Shown here: positions 1 to 9,004 of the stretch, piece after piece
Numbering within the stretch: the first letter of the stretch is position 1
How the letters are laid out: each line of letters begins with the position of its first letter
Source of the DNA: Cytophagales bacterium
GTDB taxonomy: Bacteria > Bacteroidota > Bacteroidia > Cytophagales > 172606-1
Assembly: GCA_030446715.1 (NCBI GenBank)
Contig: JAUJMU010000002.1
Location: 502,531 to 566,530 of the forward strand
DNA length: 64,000 nucleotides
Direction of reading: 5' to 3'
Position numbers and translations under genes: made by a program
Notes under the pieces: generated by a model
Told to the model about the DNA's origin: nothing
What the model saw: only the letters and a program-made list of their open reading frames with translations
Database searches by the model: none

Positions 1-1
1 G

Positions 2-439
2 CTGGCTTTTGACATATACATTGGTGATTTTTCGGATAAATATGCTCAGCAATGCACGCTGGCTGCCATTTTTGAAGAAACCGACATTGTAAGTCTGCAC
101 ATTCCGCTCTCCTCCGAAACGCTGGGCTGGGTAAACAAAAGCTTTCTGGAAGGGTTCCGCAAAAATATTTTTCTGATCAATACCTCCCGGGGCGAAATCA
201 TACCGCTGGCTGATCTGGTCTGGGCCCTGGAAAGCGGCCGGGTGCAGGGAGCCTGCCTCGACGTACTGGAAAACGAAAGGTTAAAAACCCTGACAACTGC
301 ACAGAAAGAAGCCTTCGACTACCTTGCTGCCTCTGACCGGGTGCTGCTTTCGCCCCACGTGGCTGGCTGGACGCACGAATCCTACGTAAAGATCAACCAG
401 GTGCTGGTAGAGAAAATCGCCGCTTTTGTGAATGGCTGA
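2..439 (+). CDS. D-2-hydroxyacid dehydrogenase, 3' part only
   Basis: The reading frame is open from the window edge to a TGA at 437-439, so the N-terminal part is outside the window. The visible 145 residues are the NAD-binding and C-terminal region of the D-isomer 2-hydroxyacid dehydrogenase family (SerA/LdhA-like). ETDIVSLHIPL, LINTSRGEI and GACLDVLENE are the usual signatures, and SPHVAGWTHES carries the catalytic histidine region. The family oxidises or reduces 2-hydroxy acids with NAD(H); the substrate cannot be told from this part. D-3-phosphoglycerate dehydrogenase is one possibility. Confidence 0.85.
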   Translation: MAFDIYIGDFSDKYAQQCTLAAIFEETDIVSLHIPLSSETLGWVNKSFLEGFRKNIFLINTSRGEIIPLADLVWALESGRVQGACLDVLENERLKTLTTAQKEAFDYLAASDRVLLSPHVAGWTHESYVKINQVLVEKIAAFVNG

Positions 440-595
440 ATGGTTGGATGATTACCCTGTCAGATCGTTGCCTGGTTAAACGGCAGTCCGCCACGGCGGC
501 TCAGCCGGAATGGCAGATTGAGAAAAGATTCCTTCGTCCACAGCAATGCAATAGTCTGACAATTCATCAAGACAGCACTACATCCGTTTTCCCGG

Positions 596-633
596 TAAAA
601 ATAAAACCCGGAAGGCTTCTGAAACCTCCCGGG
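596..633 (-). terminator. Rho-independent terminator of the yceI-like gene
   Basis: Read on the minus strand, a 13-bp stem (CCCGGGAGGTTTC against GAAGCCTTCCGGG, with two G-T pairs and a one-base loop) is followed by TTTTATTTTT. It lies 25 bases past the stop codon of the yceI-like gene. Confidence 0.85.
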
Positions 634-657
634 CATAGTACAATTAGTTCTGTTTCA

Positions 658-1323
658 TTACTTACCGGCTGATGCCTTGGCATTGCTGGTGTTGTCAGCA
701 GTAGCTACCAGATCAAGATCAAGGGTAAATTCGTCGTAAATCGCCTTGTCACCAAGGTTATCGAAGAATGATTTGGAACCGTAACGGATATCGTATTTGG
801 TGCGGTCAATTGTGACCTTTGCCCTGGCTTCGGCTCTGTTACCGGTCACCTTCACAATAGCGGGGAATGTCACCGGCCCGGTTTTTCCCTTGATGGTCAG
901 ATCGCCGGTGATGTTGTAGTTGGCTTCTCCCGCTTTGGCACCGGCAATTGGTTCGGCTTTCGTGATTTTGAAGGTTGACGTCGGGTGCTTCTCTACGCCG
1001 AAAAAGTCGTCTGACTTGAGGTGGCCCACCAGTTTGGCATTGTAACCGGCATCTTTCAGATCAGTATTCGTGACGGAGGTCATATCGACTGTAAACTGAC
1101 CACCGGTGAGCTTATTGTTGCTCACTTCCAGCGTACCTGACTGCAGTTTTACATTACCGGAGTGTTCGCCGGTTACTTTCTTGCCGTTCCAGGTGACATT
1201 GCTTTTCTGGGTATCTACCTTAAGGGAAGTAGCGGCTTTTTTACCTTTTCCGTTGTCATTGGCCTGCAGGGTGACAGCCGCCAGCAAGGCAACCAGCATC
1301 GTAAAGAGTCTTGTGTTTTTCAT
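658..1323 (-). CDS. YceI family periplasmic protein
   Basis: The start is the ATG at 1321-1323, giving 221 residues. Reading further upstream would add an A/T-rich non-coding stretch. Residues 1-22 form a Sec signal peptide ending LQA, so the protein is periplasmic or exported. The rest is a YceI lipocalin-like beta-barrel: LKVDTQKSNVTWNGKKVTGEHSG near the start, then HPTSTFKIT, YNITGDLTIKGKTGPV and KVTIDRTKYDIRYGS. The family binds polyisoprenoid-type lipids; the ligand here is unknown. The gene stands alone and has its own terminator. Confidence 0.9.
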   Translation of the reverse strand: MKNTRLFTMLVALLAAVTLQANDNGKGKKAATSLKVDTQKSNVTWNGKKVTGEHSGNVKLQSGTLEVSNNKLTGGQFTVDMTSVTNTDLKDAGYNAKLVGHLKSDDFFGVEKHPTSTFKITKAEPIAGAKAGEANYNITGDLTIKGKTGPVTFPAIVKVTGNRAEARAKVTIDRTKYDIRYGSKSFFDNLGDKAIYDEFTLDLDLVATADNTSNAKASAGK

Positions 1324-1466
1324 AATTCTGGTGATTTTGAAGATAGATGGGATGAAATTACGTGTTTTCGCAGGGAAAGTAAAACTGTTCAGCAAATATA
1401 TGTATATACATATAATGTACAAACATATTAATAAAATAATTTGATTCCATTTGCTGCCGGTATGTT

Positions 1467-1859
1467 TTATATAAATCTGATCCAGCGGAAAGCTTCCCCG
1501 GTAGTATCAAAAAACCTGCCACAAAGCAGATCCTCCCCTACCTGAATCTGAGCTGACCGGCTGCGCAGCCGCAACAAATCAGCCGGGGAAACAATAATGG
1601 CAATTTTTCGGACATCGGTCCGGAGAATACGGGGGAACCATTCTGCACCCGTCCAATCGGTGTCCCAGCTTTCTTCGCTGCGGACGGCCTGCATGTTGAT
1701 AATCAGCGAGGTAGCGCCGGTCTGGTGGAGCACATTCAGGCACTGGCGCATGGAGTGATGGTACTCTTCGCGCAAAAAATAGCCCCTGCATACGTGCACC
1801 GCGCACTGCAGGGCACGGTTGTATTCGATAGTGGAAAAGGGTTTCTCAAAAAAAAGCAT
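1467..1859 (-). CDS. STAS-like (SpoIIAA-like) protein of unknown function
   Basis: The ATG at 1857-1859 gives 130 residues; a TTG two codons upstream is the alternative. No signal peptide or membrane segment is seen. The pattern of a hydrophobic strand (SLIINMQAV), a middle segment (DWTGAEWFPRIL), a second strand (RKIAIIVSP) and a C-terminal FFDTTGEAFRWI resembles the small SpoIIAA/STAS-like proteins common in Cytophagales. Their function is unknown. The fold assignment rests on pattern only. Confidence 0.55.
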   Translation of the reverse strand: MLFFEKPFSTIEYNRALQCAVHVCRGYFLREEYHHSMRQCLNVLHQTGATSLIINMQAVRSEESWDTDWTGAEWFPRILRTDVRKIAIIVSPADLLRLRSRSAQIQVGEDLLCGRFFDTTGEAFRWIRFI

Positions 1860-1914
1860 CTGCAAACTTGACCGGGTCTACATCCCGCATTTTACGATTA
1901 TTTTCTGCACCCGA

Positions 1915-2514
1915 CTACTGTGGGCGGGGGAAATTCTGGTCAGACAGCACTTTCTGCGCCTGCGCCATGTGCCGCTGGTTGTGCACGATTACGAAGCGCA
2001 GGCAGTCACCTAAGCGTAATCTGAGGAGATTGGTGATGGATACCGGAATCATAACCTGTTCCAGATGCACCTTCTGCGCTTCATTCAGCACCCGGAGCAT
2101 GGCGTGCTGCTGCCGCAGGAATCCGGGCAATGCACCCGGGCTGACGGTACCGGCTTTGTTGGGGTCGTAAGCTTTCGGAGAAGGATACTTTTTATTGGCC
2201 AGAGTGCTGCCGGTGTTCATCGGTTGTACGGTGCGCACCAGAAAATTGCCCAGCCAGCCCGACCGGAAAGACGGTACGGAGTGGCTTCCTTGTGCGGCTG
2301 CCATGCCAATGCGGCTCTCCATTGCCGGAATGTAGTGTAACCCGTAGCGGTTGAGGTGCTCCAGACAACCGGCAATGCTCCACTTTTCCGGGGCCGGCTT
2401 CCAGAGCAGCTGTTGGGGCTGCAACGGCGAAAATTCCCGGTCCGCAATCCGGATCAGTTCTTCGGTATCGCCGCGCAGCTGACTGAGTAACTGGAGTGAG
2501 GTAAAGACGGGCAT
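1915..2514 (-). CDS. DinB family protein
   Basis: A 199-residue four-helix-bundle protein of the DinB/YfiT superfamily. The three expected metal-ligand histidines are present: one in CLEHLNRY near residue 52 and two in HNQRHMAQA near the C-terminus (HxxxH). PAPEKWSIAGCLEHL is the typical N-terminal signature. Members include thiol-dependent S-transferases and many uncharacterised enzymes. The start codon lies 8 bases from a seven-copy TTGAGAA repeat that occupies the promoter region. Confidence 0.85.
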   Translation of the reverse strand: MPVFTSLQLLSQLRGDTEELIRIADREFSPLQPQQLLWKPAPEKWSIAGCLEHLNRYGLHYIPAMESRIGMAAAQGSHSVPSFRSGWLGNFLVRTVQPMNTGSTLANKKYPSPKAYDPNKAGTVSPGALPGFLRQQHAMLRVLNEAQKVHLEQVMIPVSITNLLRLRLGDCLRFVIVHNQRHMAQAQKVLSDQNFPRPQ

Positions 2515-2521
2515 AATAGAA

Positions 2522-2570
2522 TTGAGAATTGAGAATTGAGAATTGAGAATTGAGAATTGAGAATTGAGAA
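2522..2570. repeat. Tandem heptamer repeat, (TTGAGAA)x7
   Basis: Seven perfect head-to-tail copies of the 7-bp unit TTGAGAA begin eight bases upstream of the DinB start codon. The rest of 2571-3000 has no convincing gene: an open frame from 2649 runs into the ligD-type gene in another frame and has no recognisable protein features. Confidence 0.95.
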
Positions 2571-3000
2571 TTTAATTTTTTTGTCTGACGGCTTTACTTT
2601 CAGGTCCACACAATTTATCTTTTTTCTAATCACTATCCCCCGGTTTTATTGGATAGCGGGATAGGTTTATGCACCCTGCATTTGAACCGAGGGTTACCCA
2701 CAAATACTAAGGAATATCGTGTAGAAGACGGGACACAGGCGGCGAAGCGGGTGCGGCTGGGGGGCAGCAACGGCGCGGCCGGTTCCGGGCTTTGTGCGGT
2801 GGCCGGAGGAATGAGCGATGGGCCTCCACAAAGGGAGGAACAGGCTCGTTGCTGCTGCCTTTTTCTTAATGATTATACACCACAATCAAGCCTCTCAAAA
2901 AGCCGCCGGTTTCCGGCAGATCCATGCCGGATAGCACCCTCCTTCAACTTCCTGCTCCCAACTGCGTTCAATTCAGTAAGAATTTTTCGGGGTACCGGGT

Positions 3001-4029
3001 ATGCCGCGTACCCTTCCAGCTTCAACCCTGTTTTTTATGAGCCCCGATCAGGACAAGACGCTTTCCGAAGCAAATACGCAAAAAGATACGCACGGGAATG
3101 GTGGCCCGGCCAATAAATCCGGTGAAGCCATTGAGGCCGTCATCGGCGGATATCCGCTCACCCTCACCAGCCTTGATAAGGTCTACTGGCCCGATGAGGG
3201 CTATACGAAAGGCGACCTGATCGGCTATTACCGCCGCGTAGCCCAATGGATGCTGCCCTACCTGAAGGACCGGCCGCAGTCGCTGCACCGCCACCCCAAC
3301 GGCATCCGCGATGAAGGTTTTTACCAGCGGGACATTCGCAGCCAGTTGCCCGGATGGGTGGAAACCACCGAAATTTACGCCGAGTCTACCAAACGTAATC
3401 TGGCCCACGTGCTCTGCCAGAACGAAGCTACCCTGGTGTACCTTGCCAACCTCGGCTGCATCGAAATTCATCCCTGGAATGCCCGCGTCGGTTCGCTGGA
3501 CAAGCCCGATTACCTGGTCATTGACCTTGACCCGGGCGAAAACACCTGGGACGAGGTGGTGGAGGTGGCTCTGGTGGTCAAAGCCGTGATGGACCGGGCC
3601 GGCGCGGCCTGTTACTGCAAAACCTCCGGCGCCACGGGCATGCATATTTTCGTGCCACTGGCCGGGCAATACGGATTTGAGGAAGCAGAGGCGTTTGCCC
3701 GCCGCGCCGCGGAACTGGTGCATGCGCAGCTGCCCGCCCTGACCAGTCTGGAAAGAAGTCCAAAGGCGCGGCGGAAACAGGTGTACCTCGATTACCTGCA
3801 AAACAACATCGGGCAGTCAGTAGCAGCGGCGTACAGCGTACGGCCCAGGCCGGGAGCTACGGTTTCCACACCGCTGCGCTGGGAGGAAGTAAAACCGGGG
3901 TTGCACCCATCCGCATTCACCATTCAGACCGTACCCGACCGACTTGACCTGGTGGGCGACCTGTTTGGCGGCATCATGGGCACGGGCATTGACCTCAAAG
4001 CCTGCATACAACGGCTGAAGGATGGATAG
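3001..4029 (+). CDS. Stand-alone LigD polymerase domain (non-homologous end-joining primase-polymerase)
   Basis: A 342-residue protein matching the polymerase (AEP superfamily) domain of bacterial DNA ligase D, which fills gaps and adds nucleotides during Ku-dependent end joining. Characteristic segments are LDKVYWPDEGYTKGDLIGYY, RHPNGI, the catalytic D175-L-D177-P, and TSGATGMHIFVPL at about 208-220. The ligase and phosphoesterase domains of full LigD are absent and no Ku gene is in the window. The first about 45 residues are low-complexity; ATG 3037 is an alternative start. The stop overlaps the next gene by 8 bases, indicating co-transcription. Confidence 0.9.
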   Translation: MPRTLPASTLFFMSPDQDKTLSEANTQKDTHGNGGPANKSGEAIEAVIGGYPLTLTSLDKVYWPDEGYTKGDLIGYYRRVAQWMLPYLKDRPQSLHRHPNGIRDEGFYQRDIRSQLPGWVETTEIYAESTKRNLAHVLCQNEATLVYLANLGCIEIHPWNARVGSLDKPDYLVIDLDPGENTWDEVVEVALVVKAVMDRAGAACYCKTSGATGMHIFVPLAGQYGFEEAEAFARRAAELVHAQLPALTSLERSPKARRKQVYLDYLQNNIGQSVAAAYSVRPRPGATVSTPLRWEEVKPGLHPSAFTIQTVPDRLDLVGDLFGGIMGTGIDLKACIQRLKDG

Positions 4030-4782
4030 CCCGAACAAGCAAACTGCGGCCGGCCCGGAAACGCGGCTCTTTATCGGCACGTCGGGCTGGCACTACAAGC
4101 ACTGGCAGGGCAACTTCTACCCGGCCGGCGTAAAGCCGGCTGGCTATCTGACGCATTACCTCTGCTCCTTTTCCAGCGTGGAGATCAACAATTCGTTTTA
4201 CCGCCTGCCTGCCGCCGAAACGCTGGCGGACTGGAAGGCGTCGGTGCCGGAAGATTTCATCTTTGCCGCAAAGGCCAGCCGCTTTATCACGCACATGAAA
4301 AAGCTGAAAGACCCCCAGGCGAGTTTCGGGTTGTTTATGGACCGGGTGATGGTGCTGGGCGAAAAGCTGGGGCCGGTGCTGTTTCAGCTGCCGCCCGCGT
4401 GGGGGTTCAACGAGGACCGGTTCAGGACATTTCTGGAGGCGCTGCCCCTCACCTGCCGCTATACGTTTGAGTTCCGCGACCGGAGCTGGTACAACGAACG
4501 GGCCTACGGTTTACTGGAAAAGCACCGCTGCGCCTTCTGCATCTACGAAATCGAATACCACCTCTCTCCCCTGCTGACCACTACTGATTTTGTGTACGTG
4601 CGCCTCCACGGCCCGGAACGGAAATACGACGGCAGCTACTCCGATGAGGTGCTGGCGCAATGGGCCGGCCGCTGCGCTGGCTGGCGGAAGGCAAAAATGT
4701 ATATTTTTACTTCGACAACGACATGCACGGCTACGCCCCGGTGGATGCCCTGCGCCTGCAGGACATGCTGCGGCAGAGGTGA
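4022..4782 (+). pseudogene. DUF72 family protein, one frameshift near the 3' end
   Basis: A TIM-barrel-like DUF72 (YecE) protein: FIGTSGWHYKHWQGNFYP at the N-terminus, EINNSFYRLP, FQLPPAWGFN, YTFEFRDRSWYN and VYVRLHGPE. The reading frame breaks near 4670, where one base appears to be missing. In the next frame the expected ending resumes (LAEGKNVYFYFDND, MHGYAPVDALRLQDMLRQR) and stops at 4780-4782. Without the correction the frame runs to 4804 with an unrelated tail. Function is unknown; the start overlaps the LigD-polymerase gene by 8 bases. A sequencing error is as likely as a real mutation. Confidence 0.85.
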
Positions 4783-4808
4783 TGATTCAGGCGTGGACGC
4801 CTGAATCA
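4783..4808. other. Perfect 11-bp hairpin after the DUF72 stop
   Basis: TGATTCAGGCG and its complement CGCCTGAATCA are separated by a 4-base loop directly after the corrected DUF72 stop. No T-run follows on either strand, so this is not a classical terminator, but it may end or protect the transcript. Nothing else was recognised up to the pta start at 5137 apart from a CTCAGCGAAGCT word at 5091-5102 that recurs twice near the end of the window. Confidence 0.6.
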
Positions 4809-5136
4809 GGCAGGGTGCTACCCTCCGCAGTCGCCCGGCTCCTGCCAGGTGACGATTATTGGCAGGGCCTCCGGCCCGGAAAACTGGGAATGGCCCGGAG
4901 CATTACCGGACACTTTTCTGTATTTTCAACCCTCCTGATGAGCCGCTTGAATCCATCAGCAACAACCCTTCACCCCCGTTGCCCGTTGCCGGTTTATGCT
5001 AAATCAGAAGATATTCCCCAACCCCGGTCCCTGCCCGGCGTTTTAAACGCAGCAATGCTTTGCAAACCGTTTCCCGTTGGTAACCTTTAGCTCAGCGAAG
5101 CTGATTTTCAATTGTCTATTATCAATTGTCACCTCT

Positions 5137-7221
5137 ATGAGCAAATCTATCTTCATTGCCACTACCGAGCCGTACAGCGGCAAGTCCGTAGTGGCGCTGG
5201 GCCTGATGAACATGCTGCTGGGCAAGGCCCGGACCATCGGCTTCTTCAAACCCATCATCAACCACGCGCCGCAGGAAAAAAAAGACATTCACATCGAAAC
5301 GCTGATCAGTCACTTCGGCCTGCCGATGCAGTACGAAGATACCTACGCCTTTACCCGCGAGCAGACCATGCAGCTGGCCGAAGCCGAAAACACCGACGAG
5401 CTGATTGATACCATTATCCGCAAGTATAAAGAGCTGGAAGAAAACTACGACTTCATCATCGTGGAGGGCAGCGACTTTGTAGGGGGCGGCGTGGCTTTTG
5501 AATTCAATGCCAACGTTTCGTTTGCCAAAAATCTCGGCTCACCCGTGCTGATCGTGGTGTCGGGTGAAGGCAAAACCACCGCCCAGATTATCAATGCCAT
5601 CATTACCACCATGCACAATTTTCAGGCGCAGGAAGTGCAGGTGCTTTCGGTGGTTGCCAACAAGGTGGCCGCCGATCAGGTGGACGATGTACGCGAACTG
5701 CTCCGGACGCAGCTTGACGGCAAGGTGATTCCGGCAGTGATCCCGATGGACAAAAGCCTGAAAAACCCAAGCATGAAGGAGGTACACGCCGCAGTGGGCG
5801 GCCGGCTGCTGTTTGGCGAAAACTTGCTGTCTACGCAGGTAGGTAATACGATTGTGGGAGCCATGCAGGTGCCCAACTTCCTGCGGCGGCTGCAGGAGAA
5901 TACGCTGGTGGTCACTCCCGGCGACCGGTCTGACCTGCTCATCAGCGGGTTGCAGGCTAATATTTCCTCCAGCTATCCGAAAGTAGCCGGCTTTGTGCTC
6001 ACCGGCGGACTGGTGCCCGAAGAACCGGTGCTCCAGCTGATTCAGGGGCTGCAGACGGTGGTACCGGTGATTGCAGTAGAGACCGGCACCTTCCAGACCT
6101 CTAACCAGGTCGGCTCCATTCAGTCGCGGATTGCGCCGGAAAACACCCGCAAAATCGAACTGGCCATTGCCGCATTCGGGAAATACGTAGACGTAGACGC
6201 CCTCGACGAACGGCTGATTACTTTCCAGCCGGAAGGCATCACGCCGCGCATGTTTCAGTACCAGTTGGTGCAGCGGGCCAAAAAGCATCGCAAGCACATT
6301 GTACTGCCCGAAGGCAACGACGACCGTATTCTCCGGGCCGCCGCCCAGCTGATCACGCAGAACTTTGTGGATCTGACCCTTCTGGGCGACCCCGCCGAAG
6401 TTGCCGCCGCCGCCGGAAGGCTGGGCGTCAGTCTGAATGGGGTACAGGTAATTGACCCGGTGCGGTCAGAGCATTTCCGCGACTACGCCGAAACGCTGTA
6501 CGAACTGCGGAAAACCAAGAACGTGAATCTCGAGATGGCCCGCGACCTGATGACGGACGTATCGTATTTCGGGACGATGATGGTGTACAAAGGCCACGCC
6601 GACGGCATGGTGTCGGGGGCGGTGCACACTACGCAGCACACGATCCGGCCGGCGCTGCAGTTCGTAAAGACGCGCCCCGGCTTTTCGGTGGTGTCGTCGG
6701 TGTTCTTTATGTGTCTGCCCGACCGGGTATCGGTCTTCGGTGACTGCGCCGTAAATCCGAACCCCAATGCGGAGCAACTGGCCGAAATTGCGATTTCTTC
6801 CGCCGAAACCAGCATGGCCTTTGGCATTGAGCCGCGGATTGCCATGCTGTCGTACTCGTCGGGTTCGTCGGGTCAGGGCGAGGAAGTGGAAAAGGTGCGA
6901 AAGGCCACGCAGATCGTAAAGGAGCGGCGGCCTGACCTGATGGTGGAAGGTCCGATCCAGTACGACGCGGCCGTGGACCCGACGGTAGGCCGCCAGAAAA
7001 TGCCCGATTCAGCCGTAGCGGGTCAGGCCAGCGTGCTCATTTTCCCGGACCTGAACACCGGTAACAACACCTACAAGGCCGTGCAGCGCGAAACGGGAGC
7101 CCTTGCCATTGGTCCGGTGCTGCAGGGATTGAATAAACCCGTAAACGACCTGAGCCGCGGCTGCACTGTAGCCGATATTTTCAATACCGTGGTGATCACC
7201 GCCATTCAGAGCCAGTTGTAG
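5137..7221 (+). CDS. pta: Phosphate acetyltransferase, long form
   Basis: Converts acetyl-CoA and phosphate to acetyl-phosphate and CoA. The start is the ATG at 5137, giving 694 residues, close to the long-form Pta of enterobacteria. The N-terminus is the BioD-like P-loop domain (TTEPYSGKSVVALGL). The middle is the DRTGG-type regulatory domain (TPGDRSDLLISGLQA). From about residue 375 comes the catalytic PTA domain (RKHIVLPEGNDDRILRAA, MVSGAVHTT, MLSYSSGSSGQG, VDPTVGRQKMP). The frame is unbroken over 2 kb. The acetate kinase gene follows 320 bases downstream, so the two form the Pta-AckA pathway. Confidence 0.97.
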   Translation: MSKSIFIATTEPYSGKSVVALGLMNMLLGKARTIGFFKPIINHAPQEKKDIHIETLISHFGLPMQYEDTYAFTREQTMQLAEAENTDELIDTIIRKYKELEENYDFIIVEGSDFVGGGVAFEFNANVSFAKNLGSPVLIVVSGEGKTTAQIINAIITTMHNFQAQEVQVLSVVANKVAADQVDDVRELLRTQLDGKVIPAVIPMDKSLKNPSMKEVHAAVGGRLLFGENLLSTQVGNTIVGAMQVPNFLRRLQENTLVVTPGDRSDLLISGLQANISSSYPKVAGFVLTGGLVPEEPVLQLIQGLQTVVPVIAVETGTFQTSNQVGSIQSRIAPENTRKIELAIAAFGKYVDVDALDERLITFQPEGITPRMFQYQLVQRAKKHRKHIVLPEGNDDRILRAAAQLITQNFVDLTLLGDPAEVAAAAGRLGVSLNGVQVIDPVRSEHFRDYAETLYELRKTKNVNLEMARDLMTDVSYFGTMMVYKGHADGMVSGAVHTTQHTIRPALQFVKTRPGFSVVSSVFFMCLPDRVSVFGDCAVNPNPNAEQLAEIAISSAETSMAFGIEPRIAMLSYSSGSSGQGEEVEKVRKATQIVKERRPDLMVEGPIQYDAAVDPTVGRQKMPDSAVAGQASVLIFPDLNTGNNTYKAVQRETGALAIGPVLQGLNKPVNDLSRGCTVADIFNTVVITAIQSQL

Positions 7222-7250
7222 ATTAGAGACGGGAGTAGGGAGACCGGAGG
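7221..7250. repeat. Degenerate purine-rich GACGGGAGA-type repeat
   Basis: The bases immediately after the pta stop read as alternating AGAGACGGGAGTAGGGAGACC. A nearly identical run follows the ccmC stop (20268-20290), and related runs sit at the 3' ends of ackA (8735-8776) and the GH3 gene (54795-54842). Confidence 0.6.
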
Positions 7251-7343
7251 GTCCCGGCAGCGTAGGGAGGCGGGGAGGCGTGGCACGATCACAGGATTCG
7301 TCTGCCCGATTCGTCTCTCAGGACCAAAACGCACCGGCAGGAA

Positions 7344-7433
7344 AAACCGTTTAAACGGTTTCATCAAAGCCCGTAATCTCCCACCCACGGTTAAAACCGT
7401 GGGCTATTGATGCCCTTCAATTGATGCCCTTCA
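7344..7433. repeat. Two palindromes and a 13-bp direct repeat between pta and ackA
   Basis: AAACCGTTTAAACGGTTT (7344-7361) is a perfect palindrome. CCCACGGTT and AACCGTGGG (7384-7403) form a hairpin with a two-base loop. TTGATGCCCTTCA occurs twice (7407-7419 and 7421-7433). A following segment (about 7440-7462) resembles half of the large palindrome at 25611-25668. Together these fill the 320-base gap between pta and ackA. Confidence 0.75.
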
Positions 7434-7540
7434 TATGCTAAACCCGATTGATTCTATTGAAAGGATCTTCCTCCCAACTCCGGTTTTCCTTTTTCCGGTC
7501 TCCTGATTTTCCCGCTTCTCACTCCTCACTTCTAATTCCA

Positions 7541-8799
7541 ATGAACATCTTCGTCATCAACTCCGGCAGCAGTTCCATCAAGTACCAGCTTTTCGGGATG
7601 CCCGCCGAACAACCCGTGTGCAGCGGCCTGGTGGAACGCATCGGACTGGAAAATTCGGTGATTACTCATAAAGTGTACAAGGGCGGTGACGAAGAAGTGA
7701 CCAAAAAAGTGTGCAACCTCGCCGACCACCGGGCCGGGCTGGAAGAAGTAAACAAGCTCCTCACCGACCCGGCCATCGGCGTGATCCGTGATCCGGCGGA
7801 AATCGGCGCCGTGGGCCACCGGGTCGTCCACGGCGGGGAGAGTTTTGCCGCTACCACCGTGATTACCGAAGAAGTGAAGCGGGAAATAGAAAAGCTGTTT
7901 TCGCTTGCCCCGCTGCATAATCCGCCCAACTTCCTCGGCATTGAAGTAGCAGAAAAGATATTTCCGCAGGCCCGGCAGGTAGCCGTGTTCGATACTGCCT
8001 TCCACCAGACGCTGCCCGGGCAGGCGTACCGCTACGCAATTCCCCGCGACTTCTACACCAGCCAGCGGATCAGGGTGTACGGGTTCCACGGCACAAGCCA
8101 CAAGTACGTATCTGAAAGGGCGGCTGCGTACCTGAACCGCCCGGACGCGAAGCTGATTACGGTACACCTCGGCAACGGCTGCAGTATTACGGCCGTGAAC
8201 GGCGGCAGGTCGGTGGATACCAGCATGGGCTTTGGTCCGCTGAGCGGCCTGATCATGGGCACCCGCAGCGGCGACATTGATCCGTCAGTGATCTTTTACC
8301 TGGTCAGTCAGCTGGGTTACGATCCAGCGAAGTAAATACCATTCTCAACAAGCGAAGCGGCATGCTTGCCTCACCGGCTTCAGCGACATGCGCGACATCG
8401 GCCGGGCCGTGGCGGAAGGCAACGCCGGAAGCAAAGCTGGCACTGGCCATGTATGCGTACCGGATTAAAAAATACATCGGCTCCTACGCCGCCGTGCTCA
8501 ACGGCCTTGATGCACTTGTATTTACGGCCGGCGTCGGGAAAAACGATGCCGGGATGCGCCAGATGGTCTGTACGGAAATGGATTTTTCTGGGCATCCGGC
8601 TGGGCCGGGAGCAAAACGCCGTCCGTTCCGCGAACTGCGGGAAGTAAACACGCCCGATTCACGGGTAAAGGTACTGGTGATTCCTACGGATGAGGAACTG
8701 GAGATTGCGCGGCAGTGCTATGGGCTGCTGGAGGAAGAAAGGGAGACGGGAGACGTTAGATTGGAGACAGGGGATCAGGTACTTAAGTACAATCAATAA
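7541..8799 (+). pseudogene. ackA: Acetate kinase, 3' half broken by about five indels
   Basis: Makes ATP and acetate from acetyl-phosphate and ADP. The start is ATG 7541 (MNIFVINSGSSSIKYQLF, the phosphate-1 motif). GHRVVHGGE, VAVFDTAFHQTLP, YGFHGTSHKYV and HLGNGCS are all present up to residue 265. Then the frame stops at 8335. The expected rest is readable in pieces: EVNTILNKRSGML near 8331, FSDMRDIGRAVAEGN near 8380, then from 8440 LALAMYAYRIKKYIG, DALVFTAGVG and VIPTDEELEIARQCYG. Breaks are near 8330, 8364, 8433, 8586 and 8630. The tail (EEERETGDVRLETGDQ) is encoded by a purine-rich repeat, and the stop lies inside a MITE. Pta is intact, so consensus error is plausible. Confidence 0.88.
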
Positions 8800-8894
8800 G
8801 GTTTTGACGGATACCGGGAATGAATAACCTCGATTTTGGGCGTCTTGGCGATATTTCCATTTCAGCCATCCGTTAAAACCTTCTTGATTGTACT
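8786..8894. mobile_element. MITE-A copy 1 (109 bp, TA-flanked)
   Basis: A 109-bp element with terminal inverted repeats starting AGTACAATCAA, extending with a few mismatches to about 27 bp. It is flanked on both sides by TA, as expected for IS630/Tc1-type transposition. The interior is almost identical to copy 3 at 58637-58745. The terminal 11 bp are the same as those of IS630-A at 13188-14315, so that transposase is the likely mobiliser. The ackA stop codon lies inside its left end. The 110 bases from 8895 to 9004 hold nothing recognised. Confidence 0.9.
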
Positions 8895-9004
8895 TAGACA
8901 CGAATTCCAACGTTTCCTTTATACGGTTTTTGCCCCTGGGCTTGCCTTAACTTTTCGTACTTTTTATTGAGGGAAGACCAAGTCGGCTATAAGAAGTATT
9001 CTGA

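Noticed and set aside
2522..2570. CRISPR array
   Set aside because: The 7-bp units are perfect and contiguous with no spacers.
2649..3116. Protein-coding frame upstream of the LigD polymerase gene
   Set aside because: It overlaps the real gene in another frame and has no family signature; its composition looks like random translation.
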